In this document: positions 9,845 to 18,102 of the stretch, piece after piece
Position numbering within the stretch: the first letter of the stretch is position 1
Layout: each line of letters begins with the position of its first letter
Source of the DNA: Stutzerimonas stutzeri
GTDB taxonomy: Bacteria; Pseudomonadota; Gammaproteobacteria; Enterobacterales; Pasteurellaceae
DNA: 64,000 nt
Assembly: GCA_901420285.1 (NCBI GenBank)
Contig: CABDVE010000001.1
Location: 558,001 to 622,000 of the forward strand
Reading direction: 5' to 3'
The notes under the pieces: model-generated
Told to the model about the DNA's origin: nothing
The model's input: only the letters and a program-made list of their open reading frames with translations
The model's database searches: none
Made by a program: the position numbers and the translations under genes

Positions 9845-9940
9845 ATGAGTAGCAGTGCAATAATTATGATGATTATCGCTCTCGGCGTGATTTGGGGCGG
9901 GTTGATTTACGCCTTACTGCGTTTGCCGAAAGAAAATTAA
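9845..9940 (+). CDS. Small subunit of the NSS transporter (MetS-like), 31 residues
   Basis: A tiny membrane protein starting one base after the symporter stop: MSSSAIIMMIIALG, then VIWGGLIYALLRL, ending PKEN. It has one hydrophobic helix and the short G-x-x-W-G-G-L-x-Y pattern known from the methionine/alanine importer small subunit (MetS) family. Close spacing implies translational coupling. It is shorter than common ORF cut-offs and easily missed. Confidence 0.85.
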   Translation: MSSSAIIMMIIALGVIWGGLIYALLRLPKEN

Positions 9941-9950
9941 ACGAAACGAG

Positions 9951-9987
9951 ATAGGACCGCACTTCAATGCGGTCCTATTTTGTTTTT
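9951..9987 (+). terminator. Terminator built from an uptake signal
   Basis: Perfect 11-bp stem ATAGGACCGCA / TGCGGTCCTAT with a 6-base loop followed by TTTTGTTTTT. The left arm and loop contain ACCGCACTT, the complement of the canonical uptake signal AAGTGCGGT. The right arm reads TCAATGCGGT, matching the core of the dispersed 12-mer. Confidence 0.9.
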
Positions 9988-10084
9988 CCAATATTTCCCG
10001 AAAGCCGGCTCAACTCCGTTTGCTGCCAAAATTCTGTTGCGCCATTTGTGAGCTTTCGCCATTATTTTAACTTTATATCTTATT

Positions 10085-11137
10085 TTAGTTATTTTCTCCT
10101 CTTACTGCCTCAACCCAACGTTCAATTAACCGTTTACTTTCTACATCGGCGCCGAAGCGGATGAAGTCAATGTCCAATAAATTGAGTTTGGTCGGATCAC
10201 TGGCTTTAGGGGAGGCTTTGGCGTGAATATTGGTAGGGATTTGGTAAGAATCGGATTCCCGCCATGGGATTTCTTGCGCTTCGGTGTCGAGGACGAAATC
10301 CACAAAATGTTTAGCGTTTTCAAGATTGCGTGCTCCTTTGATGATACTGACTGCGCCCAATGTGTAGCCGACACCTTCGCAAGGCAAAATGCCTTTTACC
10401 GGTGCGCCTTTGTCTTTTTCACGCACATAGCTGTGCATAAAGGATATGTCAACAGCCACTTCACCGGTGGCTAAATTACCGGTTGCCAATCCGCTTTTGG
10501 AATATTGCGCCACATTGGTATTGAGTTTTTTCAAGTAATCAAAGGCTTTTTCTTCACCCCAAAGTTGAACCAGTGTGGTGAGTAATGAATAGCCGGTGCC
10601 GGAAACGCGCGGATCGGCGTATTGGATTAGGTTTTTGAATTCGGGCTTGAGTAAGTCGGTAAAGCATTTGGGTTCAGGAATATTCAGCTGTTTTAATTTC
10701 TCCGTGTTCACACCGATGGCGACTTCCATCAAATAAATGATTGAGGTGTAATCACCCCGTTCGTCCATTAATTTTTTAAATTGCGGCATGATGTCTTTTT
10801 GTAATGGGGAACGATAGGAGGCGAGTAAGCCTTGATCGGCAGCTTGTAAGTGAGGTTCAAAGGTACCGCCAAACCAGACGTCTGCCTGCGGGTTGTCTTT
10901 TTCCGCTTTGATTTTGCCAAGTACGGCGCCGGTGCTGTTGCGTACAAATTTCGCATCGACCTTATATTTTTCGGCAAAACGTTGGGTGACTTTTTCACAC
11001 GTGACATTTTGCACGCTGCAATAAATGGTCAGTTTGCCTTCCGCCTGGGCACCTTGTGTATAAAAAAGCATTGGAAGCAGGCAAAATACGGCCGTTTTTA
11101 ATGATGTTTTTGAGCGATTTTTAGAAAGCTTGGACAT
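10085..11137 (-). CDS. Periplasmic solute-binding protein, AfuA/FbpA-like, under TPP riboswitch
   Basis: A 350-residue extracellular solute-binding protein with a signal peptide (cleavage near TQGAQAEG, residues 28-35) and an iron/sugar-phosphate type fold (LTIYCSVQNVTCEKV, DVWFGGTFEPH, YADPRVSGTGYSLL). The family includes ferric-ion (FbpA) and hexose-phosphate (AfuA) binders. The leader holds a TPP riboswitch, so thiamine, a phosphorylated thiamine or a precursor is a plausible ligand (inference). It does not resemble E. coli ThiB closely. No permease or ATPase gene accompanies it. The start at 11137 follows AAGGA. Confidence 0.85.
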   Translation of the reverse strand: MSKLSKNRSKTSLKTAVFCLLPMLFYTQGAQAEGKLTIYCSVQNVTCEKVTQRFAEKYKVDAKFVRNSTGAVLGKIKAEKDNPQADVWFGGTFEPHLQAADQGLLASYRSPLQKDIMPQFKKLMDERGDYTSIIYLMEVAIGVNTEKLKQLNIPEPKCFTDLLKPEFKNLIQYADPRVSGTGYSLLTTLVQLWGEEKAFDYLKKLNTNVAQYSKSGLATGNLATGEVAVDISFMHSYVREKDKGAPVKGILPCEGVGYTLGAVSIIKGARNLENAKHFVDFVLDTEAQEIPWRESDSYQIPTNIHAKASPKASDPTKLNLLDIDFIRFGADVESKRLIERWVEAVRGENN

Positions 11138-11236
11138 TGGTTTAATCCTTAGTGAAGATTGAAAAACAATACCGGCTAACAGCTAAACGGGGGAAAACGG
11201 CTTGAAATAAGCCTTGGAAAAGCAGAGTGAAGTGCA

Positions 11237-11321
11237 TTAGTTTCCTACGTCAGTGCTAACTGTATCAGGTTCACGGGTATTTCTCAGCCCGATTGTTTGC
11301 GCAACCGAGCACCCCGACTAA
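11237..11321 (-). promoter_or_regulatory. TPP (thiamine pyrophosphate) riboswitch
   Basis: Read on the minus strand, the region contains the conserved THI-box elements in order: P1 strand TTAGT, then CGGGGTGC, GGCTGAGA, ATACCC, GAACCTGAT, a TAGCACTGACGTAGGAA segment, and the closing P1 strand ACTAA. About 100 bases separate it from the start codon of the downstream binding-protein gene, enough for an expression platform. It should lower expression when TPP is plentiful. Confidence 0.93.
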
Positions 11322-11339
11322 CGGGCGTTACTATAGGCG

Positions 11340-11623
11340 TTTGTTACGGATTTGTAAACGGATAAGACGAGTTTGAGAGACATTTTGATGCATCTAAGAG
11401 CAGCCAAAAGATAAAGGAAATTGGATCTTCCGCAGAGCACCGCATTGAAGCCTTATTTTATGCACAGGTTTCTTTCCAACAGCGGAAGCGATAATACTTT
11501 TAAGCAAAGAGGGCATAATTTCTATGCCGCATCGTCAGTTGAATTGGAAAGCGCAATCTCAAACGGGAAATATTGCGATTATATTGGTGCCCAGGCGGCT
11601 TCTGTTTTGGCAAATCGATCGCT
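11340..11623. other. Gene-free stretch with one dispersed 12-mer
   Basis: The region between the riboswitch and the YdcZ-like gene. It has an exact 12-mer copy at 11437-11448 in the context GCAGAGCACCGCATTGAAGCC (positions 11433-11453). Short open frames exist on the plus strand (about 11421-11627 and from 11534), but none resembles a protein I know. They may be remnants or chance. Confidence 0.5.
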
Positions 11624-12097
11624 TTAACTTTTCAGCAACGCGATGACTTTATCGCCGAAGAAATAGAATATCAGGCCGAAGGCGACAATCATCAAACCGA
11701 TAAGTTTAACAAGGTTTATTTCACGCACCGGCATACCGATTAAGCCGAAGTGATCGATCGTGGCGGCGGAAAGCAGTTGACCGATAATAATAAAAAATAG
11801 CATGGCGGTAATGCCGAGTTTGGGTGCTAATAAAACGGTGCTGAATACCACGCCTGCACCGAGTACGCCGCCCAGCAATTTCCACCAAGGCTGCTGCGGA
11901 ATCTCACTCAATCCGCCCCATAAATCTGTTTTAAACAGCGCGATAATAAATAACAAAATGGTGCCGACGGCAAAAGAAATGAAGGTCGCGACGAGCGGTT
12001 CGCCGCCCACCGCTTTAGCCAATTGCGTATTAATAGCAGATTGCGACGCCAATGCGGTGCCCGCCGCCAAAGCAAGCAGAAGATAAACAAAAAACAT
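11624..12097 (-). CDS. DMT-type membrane transporter, YdcZ/DUF606 family
   Basis: Inner-membrane protein of 157 residues with five predicted hydrophobic helices. The N-terminal LLLALAAGTALASQSAINTQLAK is typical of the DUF606 (YdcZ) half-size drug/metabolite transporter family, whose members often work as homo- or heterodimers. The substrate is unknown. It stands alone, with dispersed-repeat hairpin DNA upstream at 12205-12254. Confidence 0.85.
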   Translation of the reverse strand: MFFVYLLLALAAGTALASQSAINTQLAKAVGGEPLVATFISFAVGTILLFIIALFKTDLWGGLSEIPQQPWWKLLGGVLGAGVVFSTVLLAPKLGITAMLFFIIIGQLLSAATIDHFGLIGMPVREINLVKLIGLMIVAFGLIFYFFGDKVIALLKS

Positions 12098-12204
12098 TAA
12101 GCCTCCGAAAAAGGCGGCATTATAGTGTTTTTCCGCCCGACGTCCAATGACAAAAAAACTTGAAAGATTACACTGTGCGTCGTTTTAACAGAGAACGGTG
12201 ACCA

Positions 12205-12254
12205 TCGCCAACAGCACCGCATTGAAACAGGCGCCAATGCGGTGCTGTTGGCGA
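12205..12254. repeat. Inverted pair of the dispersed repeat (20-bp arms)
   Basis: Perfect 20-bp arms (TCGCCAACAGCACCGCATTG at 12205-12224 and its complement at 12235-12254) with a 10-base loop. It holds one exact 12-mer (12214-12225) and one copy with a single mismatch (12234-12245). It sits downstream of the minus-strand cation transporter gene and could act as its terminator, although no T-run follows. Confidence 0.85.
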
Positions 12255-12266
12255 CAAACGCAGTTT

Positions 12267-12878
12267 TTAGTTCACTTTCAATTCACTTTGGGCTTGATGG
12301 ATTACTGCCACGGCCCCACTTATGCTTAATCCACCGATCACGGTTGCCACGAGTAAATCGGGTAAGTTGGATTGGGTAAAATACACTGCACCTGCCGCAG
12401 CAATAACCAATAAATTACCAATCGCATCGTTACGCGAACAAATCCATACGCCGCGCATATTACTATCACCTTCGCGGTATTTGTAAAGTAATAAGGCGGA
12501 AATGACGTTTGCGACCAAGGCAAGTATGCCGATTAAGCTCATTTTATGATAACTTGGCAAACTGCCTAGCCACCATAAATACGCACTTGAGCCTAGCACC
12601 CATACACCGAAAATTGCCATCGTGTAGCCTTTGAGTAAAGACGCTTTTGCACGTACTGATAACGCCATTGAAAGCACAAACAAGCTAATTCCATAATTGC
12701 TAGCGTCGCCTAGAAAATCCAACGAATCCGCCAATAACGAGGCAGAGTCGGCGTTTACGCCACTGATGATTTCTACCAAAAACATTCCAAAGTTAATGGC
12801 AAATACTGTCCATAAAATATAGCGATAATATTGTGAAACAGCTGTTTCACAATGATGAGAAGAACAACAATCTTTCAT
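12267..12878 (-). CDS. Cation efflux protein, CDF-like, MerR-controlled
   Basis: Inner-membrane protein of 203 residues with about six hydrophobic helices. The motif SLLADSLDFLGDASNYGISL (residues 48-67) matches helix 2 of cation diffusion facilitators, with metal-site aspartates D52, D55 and D59. It lacks the C-terminal cytoplasmic domain of full-length CDF pumps. N-terminal CCSSHHCET could bind metal. It is transcribed divergently from a MerR-type regulator through a promoter with the 19-bp spacer typical of MerR control. Likely metal is zinc, cadmium or cobalt (inference). Confidence 0.85.
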   Translation of the reverse strand: MKDCCSSHHCETAVSQYYRYILWTVFAINFGMFLVEIISGVNADSASLLADSLDFLGDASNYGISLFVLSMALSVRAKASLLKGYTMAIFGVWVLGSSAYLWWLGSLPSYHKMSLIGILALVANVISALLLYKYREGDSNMRGVWICSRNDAIGNLLVIAAAGAVYFTQSNLPDLLVATVIGGLSISGAVAVIHQAQSELKVN

Positions 12879-12907
12879 TTTTTCTCCTTATTCATTAAGA
12901 TGAATGC

Positions 12908-12938
12908 ACTTTAAACCCTGTACTAACAACAAGGTCAA
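12908..12938 (-). promoter_or_regulatory. MerR-type promoter with 19-bp spacer and operator
   Basis: On the minus strand, TTGACC (-35, 12933-12938) and TAAAGT (-10, 12908-12913) are separated by 19 bp, the long spacer that MerR-family activators untwist. A dyad ACCTTGT/ACAGGGT (12915-12935, 6 of 7 pairs) lies across the spacer as in mer, zntA and cueO promoters. It drives the cation efflux gene. Confidence 0.82.
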
Positions 12939-12943
12939 AGAAA

Positions 12944-13354
12944 ATGAAAAATTATTTACAAATTAAAAACCTTTGCGAACAAACCCACTCCACACCGGAA
13001 ACCATACGGTTTTATGAAAAAATTGGTTTACTTCCTGCTCCCATTCGAGCGGCAAACGGCTATCGTCTTTATACGCAAGATACCGTTGTTTTACTTAATT
13101 TTATTAAAGCTTGCCGTGAACTTGGTTTCAGTGTGGAAGAAACCGCTCGTTTTACTGAGCTTTATCAACAACAAAAAGGCGAATGCGTCCCTGTTAATAT
13201 GTTGGTGCAAAAGCATTATCAAGATATACAAGAAAAAATTGCTAAATTGCAAGAAATTGAACGTTTTCTCTTCCCTTTAATGCAATGTGAAAAAAATGAT
13301 GTTACCGAATGCGAAGCCTTAAAAGGCATTTCAACACGCGCAGAACAACATTAA
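12944..13354 (+). CDS. MerR-family metal-responsive regulator
   Basis: 136 residues. The N-terminal winged helix (TPETIRFYEKIGLLPAPIRA, residues 17-36, then NGYRLYTQD) is a clear MerR DNA-binding domain. A dimerisation coiled coil follows, and a C-terminal tail carries Cys residues (GECVP near 84, QCEKNDVTEC near 119-128) in places used for metal in ZntR/CadR/PbrR relatives. The metal cannot be fixed from sequence alone. It is divergent from the efflux gene it very likely controls. Confidence 0.9.
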   Translation: MKNYLQIKNLCEQTHSTPETIRFYEKIGLLPAPIRAANGYRLYTQDTVVLLNFIKACRELGFSVEETARFTELYQQQKGECVPVNMLVQKHYQDIQEKIAKLQEIERFLFPLMQCEKNDVTECEALKGISTRAEQH

Positions 13355-13857
13355 AAAATCGCTTTATTTTGTGCTTAACATAGGATTTATTTTTTTCCAA
13401 AGTTATCAATACAAACCACTTTTTATTCAACTATTTGTTATGGATTATTGTCGAGTTTTTATAAAAAAGTGATTTTTACTACCTTGTTTGGAATTCTCGG
13501 TGATGAGCTACGTTAACACCGAGAGCGAACGGATAAAGTCAGAACTAAACAGAAAAAAAGCGTGATTTGCATAGCATTCAATGCGGTGCTGTTGGCGAAC
13601 TTGGTGGAAATCAGCAGTGCTAAGGGGCACAACATCATCGGCGTGCAGAAAGTGGCGAATACCTAACCGAAAGTGCTGGATTTGGTCGACAGGCTCGCGC
13701 GGAAATCGGCGCAAAAGAAATCAGCGTAATAAAATCAATTGTTCAAAATAGGGCGCAGGATATCGCAAATCGCGCACGGATTGGGGCGTCGTGCTTTGCT
13801 TTTGCGCCCGCAAGTGGTAGAGTAACGCCAATTTTTTCCATCCGATAAGGATGTTGC
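13355..13857. other. 503-bp gene-free region with dispersed repeat and a possible gene remnant
   Basis: Contains a hairpin CTCGGTG/CACCGAG (13496-13523) and an exact 12-mer copy (13578-13589). A stretch at about 13580-13725 reads on the plus strand as protein-like text (VLLANLVEISSAKGHN, then IIGVQKVANT) interrupted by one in-frame TAA before PKVLDLVDRLARKS. It looks like a decayed short gene, but I cannot name the family. Confidence 0.4.
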
Positions 13858-16353
13858 TTGAAACACGATCTTAATCGAGCGAGAAAATGTGTGGAAATGT
13901 TAGATCAACGCCGTTTGGAACGCGCGTTGCTCGGTTCCGGTGACGGTTTCCAACAGGTTTTGTCTTTGCTCCCGCTACTTTTTCAATTAAATCATCCAAG
14001 TTTGCCCGGTTATGTGGTGAAAGCGCCTTGCGGCGTCGCACATTTTTCATTGTCGGATTATCAACAACGTTTTCTTAAGGGCGAATATCCCGCTCATTAC
14101 GATGCTTTCAAACGGCAATTTTATACGGCCAAACCGCCGATTTTAGGTTTGTACGTAATGGGCAGTTTCGGCTCGATTAGCCAAACCAGCAGTTCGGATA
14201 TGGACACTTGGATTTGTTGTCGTGAAGACTTAAACGATACAGAGCGCGATTTATTAACACAAAAAGCACGCCAAATCGAAGAATGGGCGCTGCAATTCGA
14301 TGTGGAAATTCATTTTTATTTAGTCGATCAACAACGTTTTCGCAATGATCGTTACGCTGACCCGATCACGAACGAAAATAGCGGTTCAGCGCAATATATG
14401 TTGTTGTTGGACGAGTTTTATCGCTCTGCCGTTCGCCTTGCAGGCAACCCGCTATTGTGGCTGCATTTTTGGGTGGAAAAGGAAACGGATTACGAAAGCG
14501 AAGTACAAAAAGCCGTCGAAAACGGCGAAATCAACCCGCAGGATTGGGTGGATTTCGGTGGATTAGGGCAGTTTTCAGCCAATGAATATTTTGGTGCCAG
14601 TCTTTGGCAGCTTTATAAAGGAATTGATTCGCCTTATAAATCGGTGCTGAAAATTTTACTGTTAGAAGCCTATTCCAAAGAATATCCGAATACCCGTTTG
14701 ATTGCTCGCCAATTCAAAGAAGATCTGTTTGCCGGCAACACCACGCCGTCTCATCATTTTGATCCGTATATCGCCATGCTTGCCAAAGTGACGGACTATT
14801 TAACCGAACTTGCCGAATTTAAACGATTGGATTTTGTGCGCTGTTGTTTTTATGTAAAAGCCACCGAAGATTTGGCACTATGCCAAATTCATAACTGGCG
14901 CACCAATTATTTGCAAATTTTGGCGCAAGAATGGGGTTGGAGTGACGATACCATTCGCGAACTCAATCGTCGCCCATTTTGGAAAATCAAACGAGTGAAG
15001 GAAAGTCACGAGAATTTGGTGAAATTCCTGATGCTGAGTTATCACAATTTGGTCAATTTTGCGCGTAAACACAAAATTCATTCCCGCGTAGCACCGCAAG
15101 ATATTAACATTCTTACGCGTAAACTTTACACCGCATTTGAAGCGTTGCCCGGCAAAGTGATTTTGCTTAATACGCAAATTTCTCGCGATTTGTCGGAACG
15201 CCACATCAGTTTCTTAGAAGTACGTGGCAACAAACATTTTAAAGACGGTTGGTATCTGATTAATCAACCGCCGAGCGCGATGATGTTCTCGGAAAATCGT
15301 GTCATCGAATACAGCGAGAGCTTGAATAAATTGGTAGCTTGGGCGTATTTCAACCGCTTACTTACCGCCGAAACCGAGCTATATTTATTCAGTCGAACAG
15401 TCAGTATCGAAACCTTACGTAATTTTGTGGCGGATCTGCGCTTATCTTTTTCGCGCGCCATTACCGCAGCAGACAGCGGTGCCCTGGCGACACCTTGTGA
15501 AATTCGCAATATCGTCATTGCGGTGAATTTAACGGTGGATCCCACCGCTCATTTAACTGAATTGAAAGCGCAGCTTTCCGCCAGCGATTTGTTTAGTTTC
15601 GGTCCGCTCGAACAAAATTTAGTCGGTAGCATTGATTTCACTTATCGCAATATATGGAACGAAATTCGCACCCTGCATTTTGAGGGGCCGCATGCGATTT
15701 TGATGGCTTTAAAAGTGCTTTCCAATAAAATTTATCGTGGCGCTGGCAGTCCGCGTTCCGTACAGGTTTTTTGTTATAGCCAACATTATCGGCGCGCTTT
15801 ACGTAGCCTAGTGAACGCTTTGGTTAATCGTTGCATCAGTATTCAATTGGGTGACAGCCAAGCGTGCCGTACGCCGCGTTTACGCGTGGCCGGTAAAAAC
15901 TGGCAATTCTTTTTCGAAGATCGCGGCATCAGTTTGCAAGAAGTGGAGAGTGACGCGCAAAATGCAGCAGATTTTGATGACGTGCTGCAAAGTCCGGTGG
16001 AAGAAAAAGACGAGCTTCCCGCACCGGATCGTCGATATCCGCCGGAAATTGATCACTTCGCCAGCGAAGGTTTCTTACAATTTTTCTTTGAAGATAACAA
16101 AGACGACAGCTTCAATGTCTATCTGTTAAACGAAGCCAATCACTTGGAAATTTATCGCCATTGTGACGGTTCGAAAGACCAGAAAGTACGCGAAATTAAC
16201 CGACTTTATCAGGCCTCGTGCTTGGAAGGCGGCGAGAATCCGTATCACATCGAGTCGCGCAATTTCAATTATCCGCAGTTTTACCAAATTCAACGTTGTC
16301 CGCAAGGTCGCGTGCAGATTTTACCGTTTAAATATCAACGCAAAGCCGTTTAA
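13858..16353 (+). CDS. cyaA: Adenylate cyclase, class I
   Basis: Makes cAMP from ATP; cAMP-CRP governs sugar use and, in Pasteurellaceae, competence. It has 831 residues, the class I length. The N-terminal catalytic domain has the nucleotidyltransferase motif GSFGSISQTSSSDMDTW (about residues 102-118); the C-terminal half is the regulatory region linked to PTS IIA-Glc. The start is TTG at 13858 after AAGGA, as in E. coli cyaA, where a poor start codon limits synthesis. Confidence 0.96.
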   Translation: MKHDLNRARKCVEMLDQRRLERALLGSGDGFQQVLSLLPLLFQLNHPSLPGYVVKAPCGVAHFSLSDYQQRFLKGEYPAHYDAFKRQFYTAKPPILGLYVMGSFGSISQTSSSDMDTWICCREDLNDTERDLLTQKARQIEEWALQFDVEIHFYLVDQQRFRNDRYADPITNENSGSAQYMLLLDEFYRSAVRLAGNPLLWLHFWVEKETDYESEVQKAVENGEINPQDWVDFGGLGQFSANEYFGASLWQLYKGIDSPYKSVLKILLLEAYSKEYPNTRLIARQFKEDLFAGNTTPSHHFDPYIAMLAKVTDYLTELAEFKRLDFVRCCFYVKATEDLALCQIHNWRTNYLQILAQEWGWSDDTIRELNRRPFWKIKRVKESHENLVKFLMLSYHNLVNFARKHKIHSRVAPQDINILTRKLYTAFEALPGKVILLNTQISRDLSERHISFLEVRGNKHFKDGWYLINQPPSAMMFSENRVIEYSESLNKLVAWAYFNRLLTAETELYLFSRTVSIETLRNFVADLRLSFSRAITAADSGALATPCEIRNIVIAVNLTVDPTAHLTELKAQLSASDLFSFGPLEQNLVGSIDFTYRNIWNEIRTLHFEGPHAILMALKVLSNKIYRGAGSPRSVQVFCYSQHYRRALRSLVNALVNRCISIQLGDSQACRTPRLRVAGKNWQFFFEDRGISLQEVESDAQNAADFDDVLQSPVEEKDELPAPDRRYPPEIDHFASEGFLQFFFEDNKDDSFNVYLLNEANHLEIYRHCDGSKDQKVREINRLYQASCLEGGENPYHIESRNFNYPQFYQIQRCPQGRVQILPFKYQRKAV

Positions 16354-16478
16354 TCCGAGTTTTCCCATCGGGAATTAATGTGCTAAATCAACTTTCATCA
16401 TTTTTTACATTGGAAGATCGTTAAAATCTCGTTAAAATAACGCGGTTTTTTCGTCAAATCTTCGCCTAGGGGGGGAAT

Positions 16479-17108
16479 ATGCAAGAAACATTGAAAGTTT
16501 TATTGATAGACGATCACCCGCTAATGCGTCGCGGCATTAAGCAGCTTGTGGAATTGGACGATAACTTTGAAGTGATTGCCGACGTTGGCGGCGGTGCGGA
16601 AGGGATTTCCGTTGCATTACAAACATCACCGGATTTGATCATTTTAGATCTGAACATGAAAGGACTTTCGGGGTTAGATACATTAAAAGGCTTACGGGCG
16701 GAAGGGGTGGATGCGCGCATTGTGATTCTCACCGTATCCGATGCGAAAAATGATATTTTCGCCTTGGTGGATGCCGGTGCAGACGGTTATCTACTCAAAG
16801 ACACCGAGCCGGATACCTTGCTCGAACAACTTAAAGCCATTGCGCAAGGCGAAGTGATTTTAAGCGATTCGATTAAAAATTTGCTGCTTGAACGCGAACA
16901 TCGCCAAGATCCGATGGATTCTTTAACGGAGCGCGAAATGGACGTATTACGTTTAATCGCCACCGGGTTATCGAACAAACAAATTGCCGGACAATTATTT
17001 ATTTCGGAAGAAACCGTAAAAGTGCACATTCGCAATTTATTGCGCAAACTTAACGTCCATTCCCGCGTCGCGGCTACGGTGTTATATTTCGAATATAACG
17101 GCCGTTAA
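16479..17108 (+). CDS. narP: Nitrate/nitrite response regulator NarP
   Basis: NarL/FixJ-type response regulator of 209 residues. The receiver domain has DD at 11-12 and phosphoacceptor D57 ([10 protein letters not shown]). The LuxR-type helix-turn-helix at the C-terminus contains [20 protein letters not shown] and [16 protein letters not shown]. NarP with sensor NarQ controls anaerobic respiratory genes in Haemophilus. A very strong ribosome site (AGGGGGG) precedes the ATG. No sensor kinase lies nearby. A terminator follows. Confidence 0.93.
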   Translation: MQETLKVLLIDDHPLMRRGIKQLVELDDNFEVIADVGGGAEGISVALQTSPDLIILDLNMKGLSGLDTLKGLRAEGVDARIVILTVSDAKNDIFALVDAGADGYLLKDTEPDTLLEQLKAIAQGEVILSDSIKNLLLEREHRQDPMDSLTEREMDVLRLIATGLSNKQIAGQLFISEETVKVHIRNLLRKLNVHSRVAATVLYFEYNGR

Positions 17109-17129
17109 TGCGGTTCAAAATAAAAATGT

Positions 17130-17168
17130 ACGGTCGGAAATTCGTGAGTTTTCCGACCGTATCTTTTT
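17130..17168 (+). terminator. narP terminator
   Basis: Perfect 11-bp stem ACGGTCGGAAA / TTTCCGACCGT (17130-17140 and 17150-17160), then ATCTTTTTG. Confidence 0.9.
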
Positions 17169-17203
17169 GTCTTTAAAAAATGCTGAAGGCGAAGATCGAT
17201 TTC

Positions 17204-17248
17204 AGCACCGCATTGAACCCTTGTCCCGCAAGGCTTCAATGCGGTGCT
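17204..17248. repeat. Inverted pair of the dispersed repeat
   Basis: Two exact 12-mers facing each other (17205-17216 and 17236-17247), with 14-bp perfect arms AGCACCGCATTGAA/TTCAATGCGGTGCT. The 17-base loop can itself pair (CCTTG/CAAGG). It lies between the convergent narP and yibQ genes and may act as a terminator for yibQ. Confidence 0.85.
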
Positions 17249-17259
17249 ATCGGGCAACC

Positions 17260-18102
17260 TCAACGCGGTACGCCGCGCAGCAATGGCACCGGTTCAAAGG
17301 GGGCGACCGAGGTTGGCGCCGGAATATCGTTGAAAATCAAGATAAAGGGTTTGCTCGGCACGAAAGCTTCGTCGCGCCATAAACTGCCTATTCCGACTAA
17401 CTGTATATCCGCCGGTAAATTAGCCAAACCTTGTTGCAGCACCGCAACAGTATTCGGCCGTGGATGACCGATCGCGATGGCCGTGCCACGTTTGCGTGCG
17501 TGTTGAAGGGCGGCTTGGAATTGATGTTGTACATCAGCCGGTTCATTGCTGTCGTCTAAAAAAATATGACGTTCGAGCACGCGCACGCCTTGTTCGCGTC
17601 CGATTCTGCCCGCTACGGATTTGCCGCTGGTGCGACTATCGAGGAAAAATAAATGCTGCGCGCGCAACGCGTTCATTAAATGACTCATCAATAGGTTGTC
17701 TGCCGTAGCGGCGCTCCCCATATGATTATTCATCCCAATGGCGTGCGGCACGATATTTCTCGCCGTTTGTACACGATTCGTCACCTGTTCTGCCGACATA
17801 CCCAAATGCAAGCCGCCGGATTCAATTTTTATCGAACTCACGGGTTGCATCGGCATATGAATCAAAATATCGCGCCCTTGCGCAAAGGCTTCGCGGTCGC
17901 GTGCTGCAGCGTAAGGCGCGGCGGGAATAATGGCGACGGAAATCTCGCGCGGCATTGCCAAAATTGCCGCGTCTTGTTTTGGATGATACCCCACATCGTC
18001 AATTACGATGGCGAGTTTATGTTGCGCAAAAGTTAATGAGGAATAAAGCGCGGCGGAAAAAACAAGCAGATTTTTGCGCGCGTTTTTTAGTAAGCCGAAC
18101 AT
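17260..18102 (-). CDS. yibQ: Divergent polysaccharide deacetylase family protein (YibQ)
   Basis: Predicted periplasmic protein of 280 residues. The signal peptide ends near SSLTFAQ. A NodB-like fold of the divergent polysaccharide deacetylase family (DUF610) follows: LAIVIDDVGYHP at 30-41 with the two Asp, ILIHMPMQP, IGMNNHMGSAAT and FFLDSRTSG. Its start codon overlaps the envC stop by one base (TAATG), so the two are translationally coupled. The pairing with envC is conserved and suggests a role in cell-wall or envelope remodelling; the substrate is unknown. Confidence 0.9.
   Translation of the reverse strand: MFGLLKNARKNLLVFSAALYSSLTFAQHKLAIVIDDVGYHPKQDAAILAMPREISVAIIPAAPYAAARDREAFAQGRDILIHMPMQPVSSIKIESGGLHLGMSAEQVTNRVQTARNIVPHAIGMNNHMGSAATADNLLMSHLMNALRAQHLFFLDSRTSGKSVAGRIGREQGVRVLERHIFLDDSNEPADVQHQFQAALQHARKRGTAIAIGHPRPNTVAVLQQGLANLPADIQLVGIGSLWRDEAFVPSKPFILIFNDIPAPTSVAPFEPVPLLRGVPR

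Noticed and set aside
11421-11627. Plus-strand 68-codon frame near the riboswitch
   Set aside because: Low-complexity, no ribosome site, begins within repeat-associated DNA and resembles nothing known.
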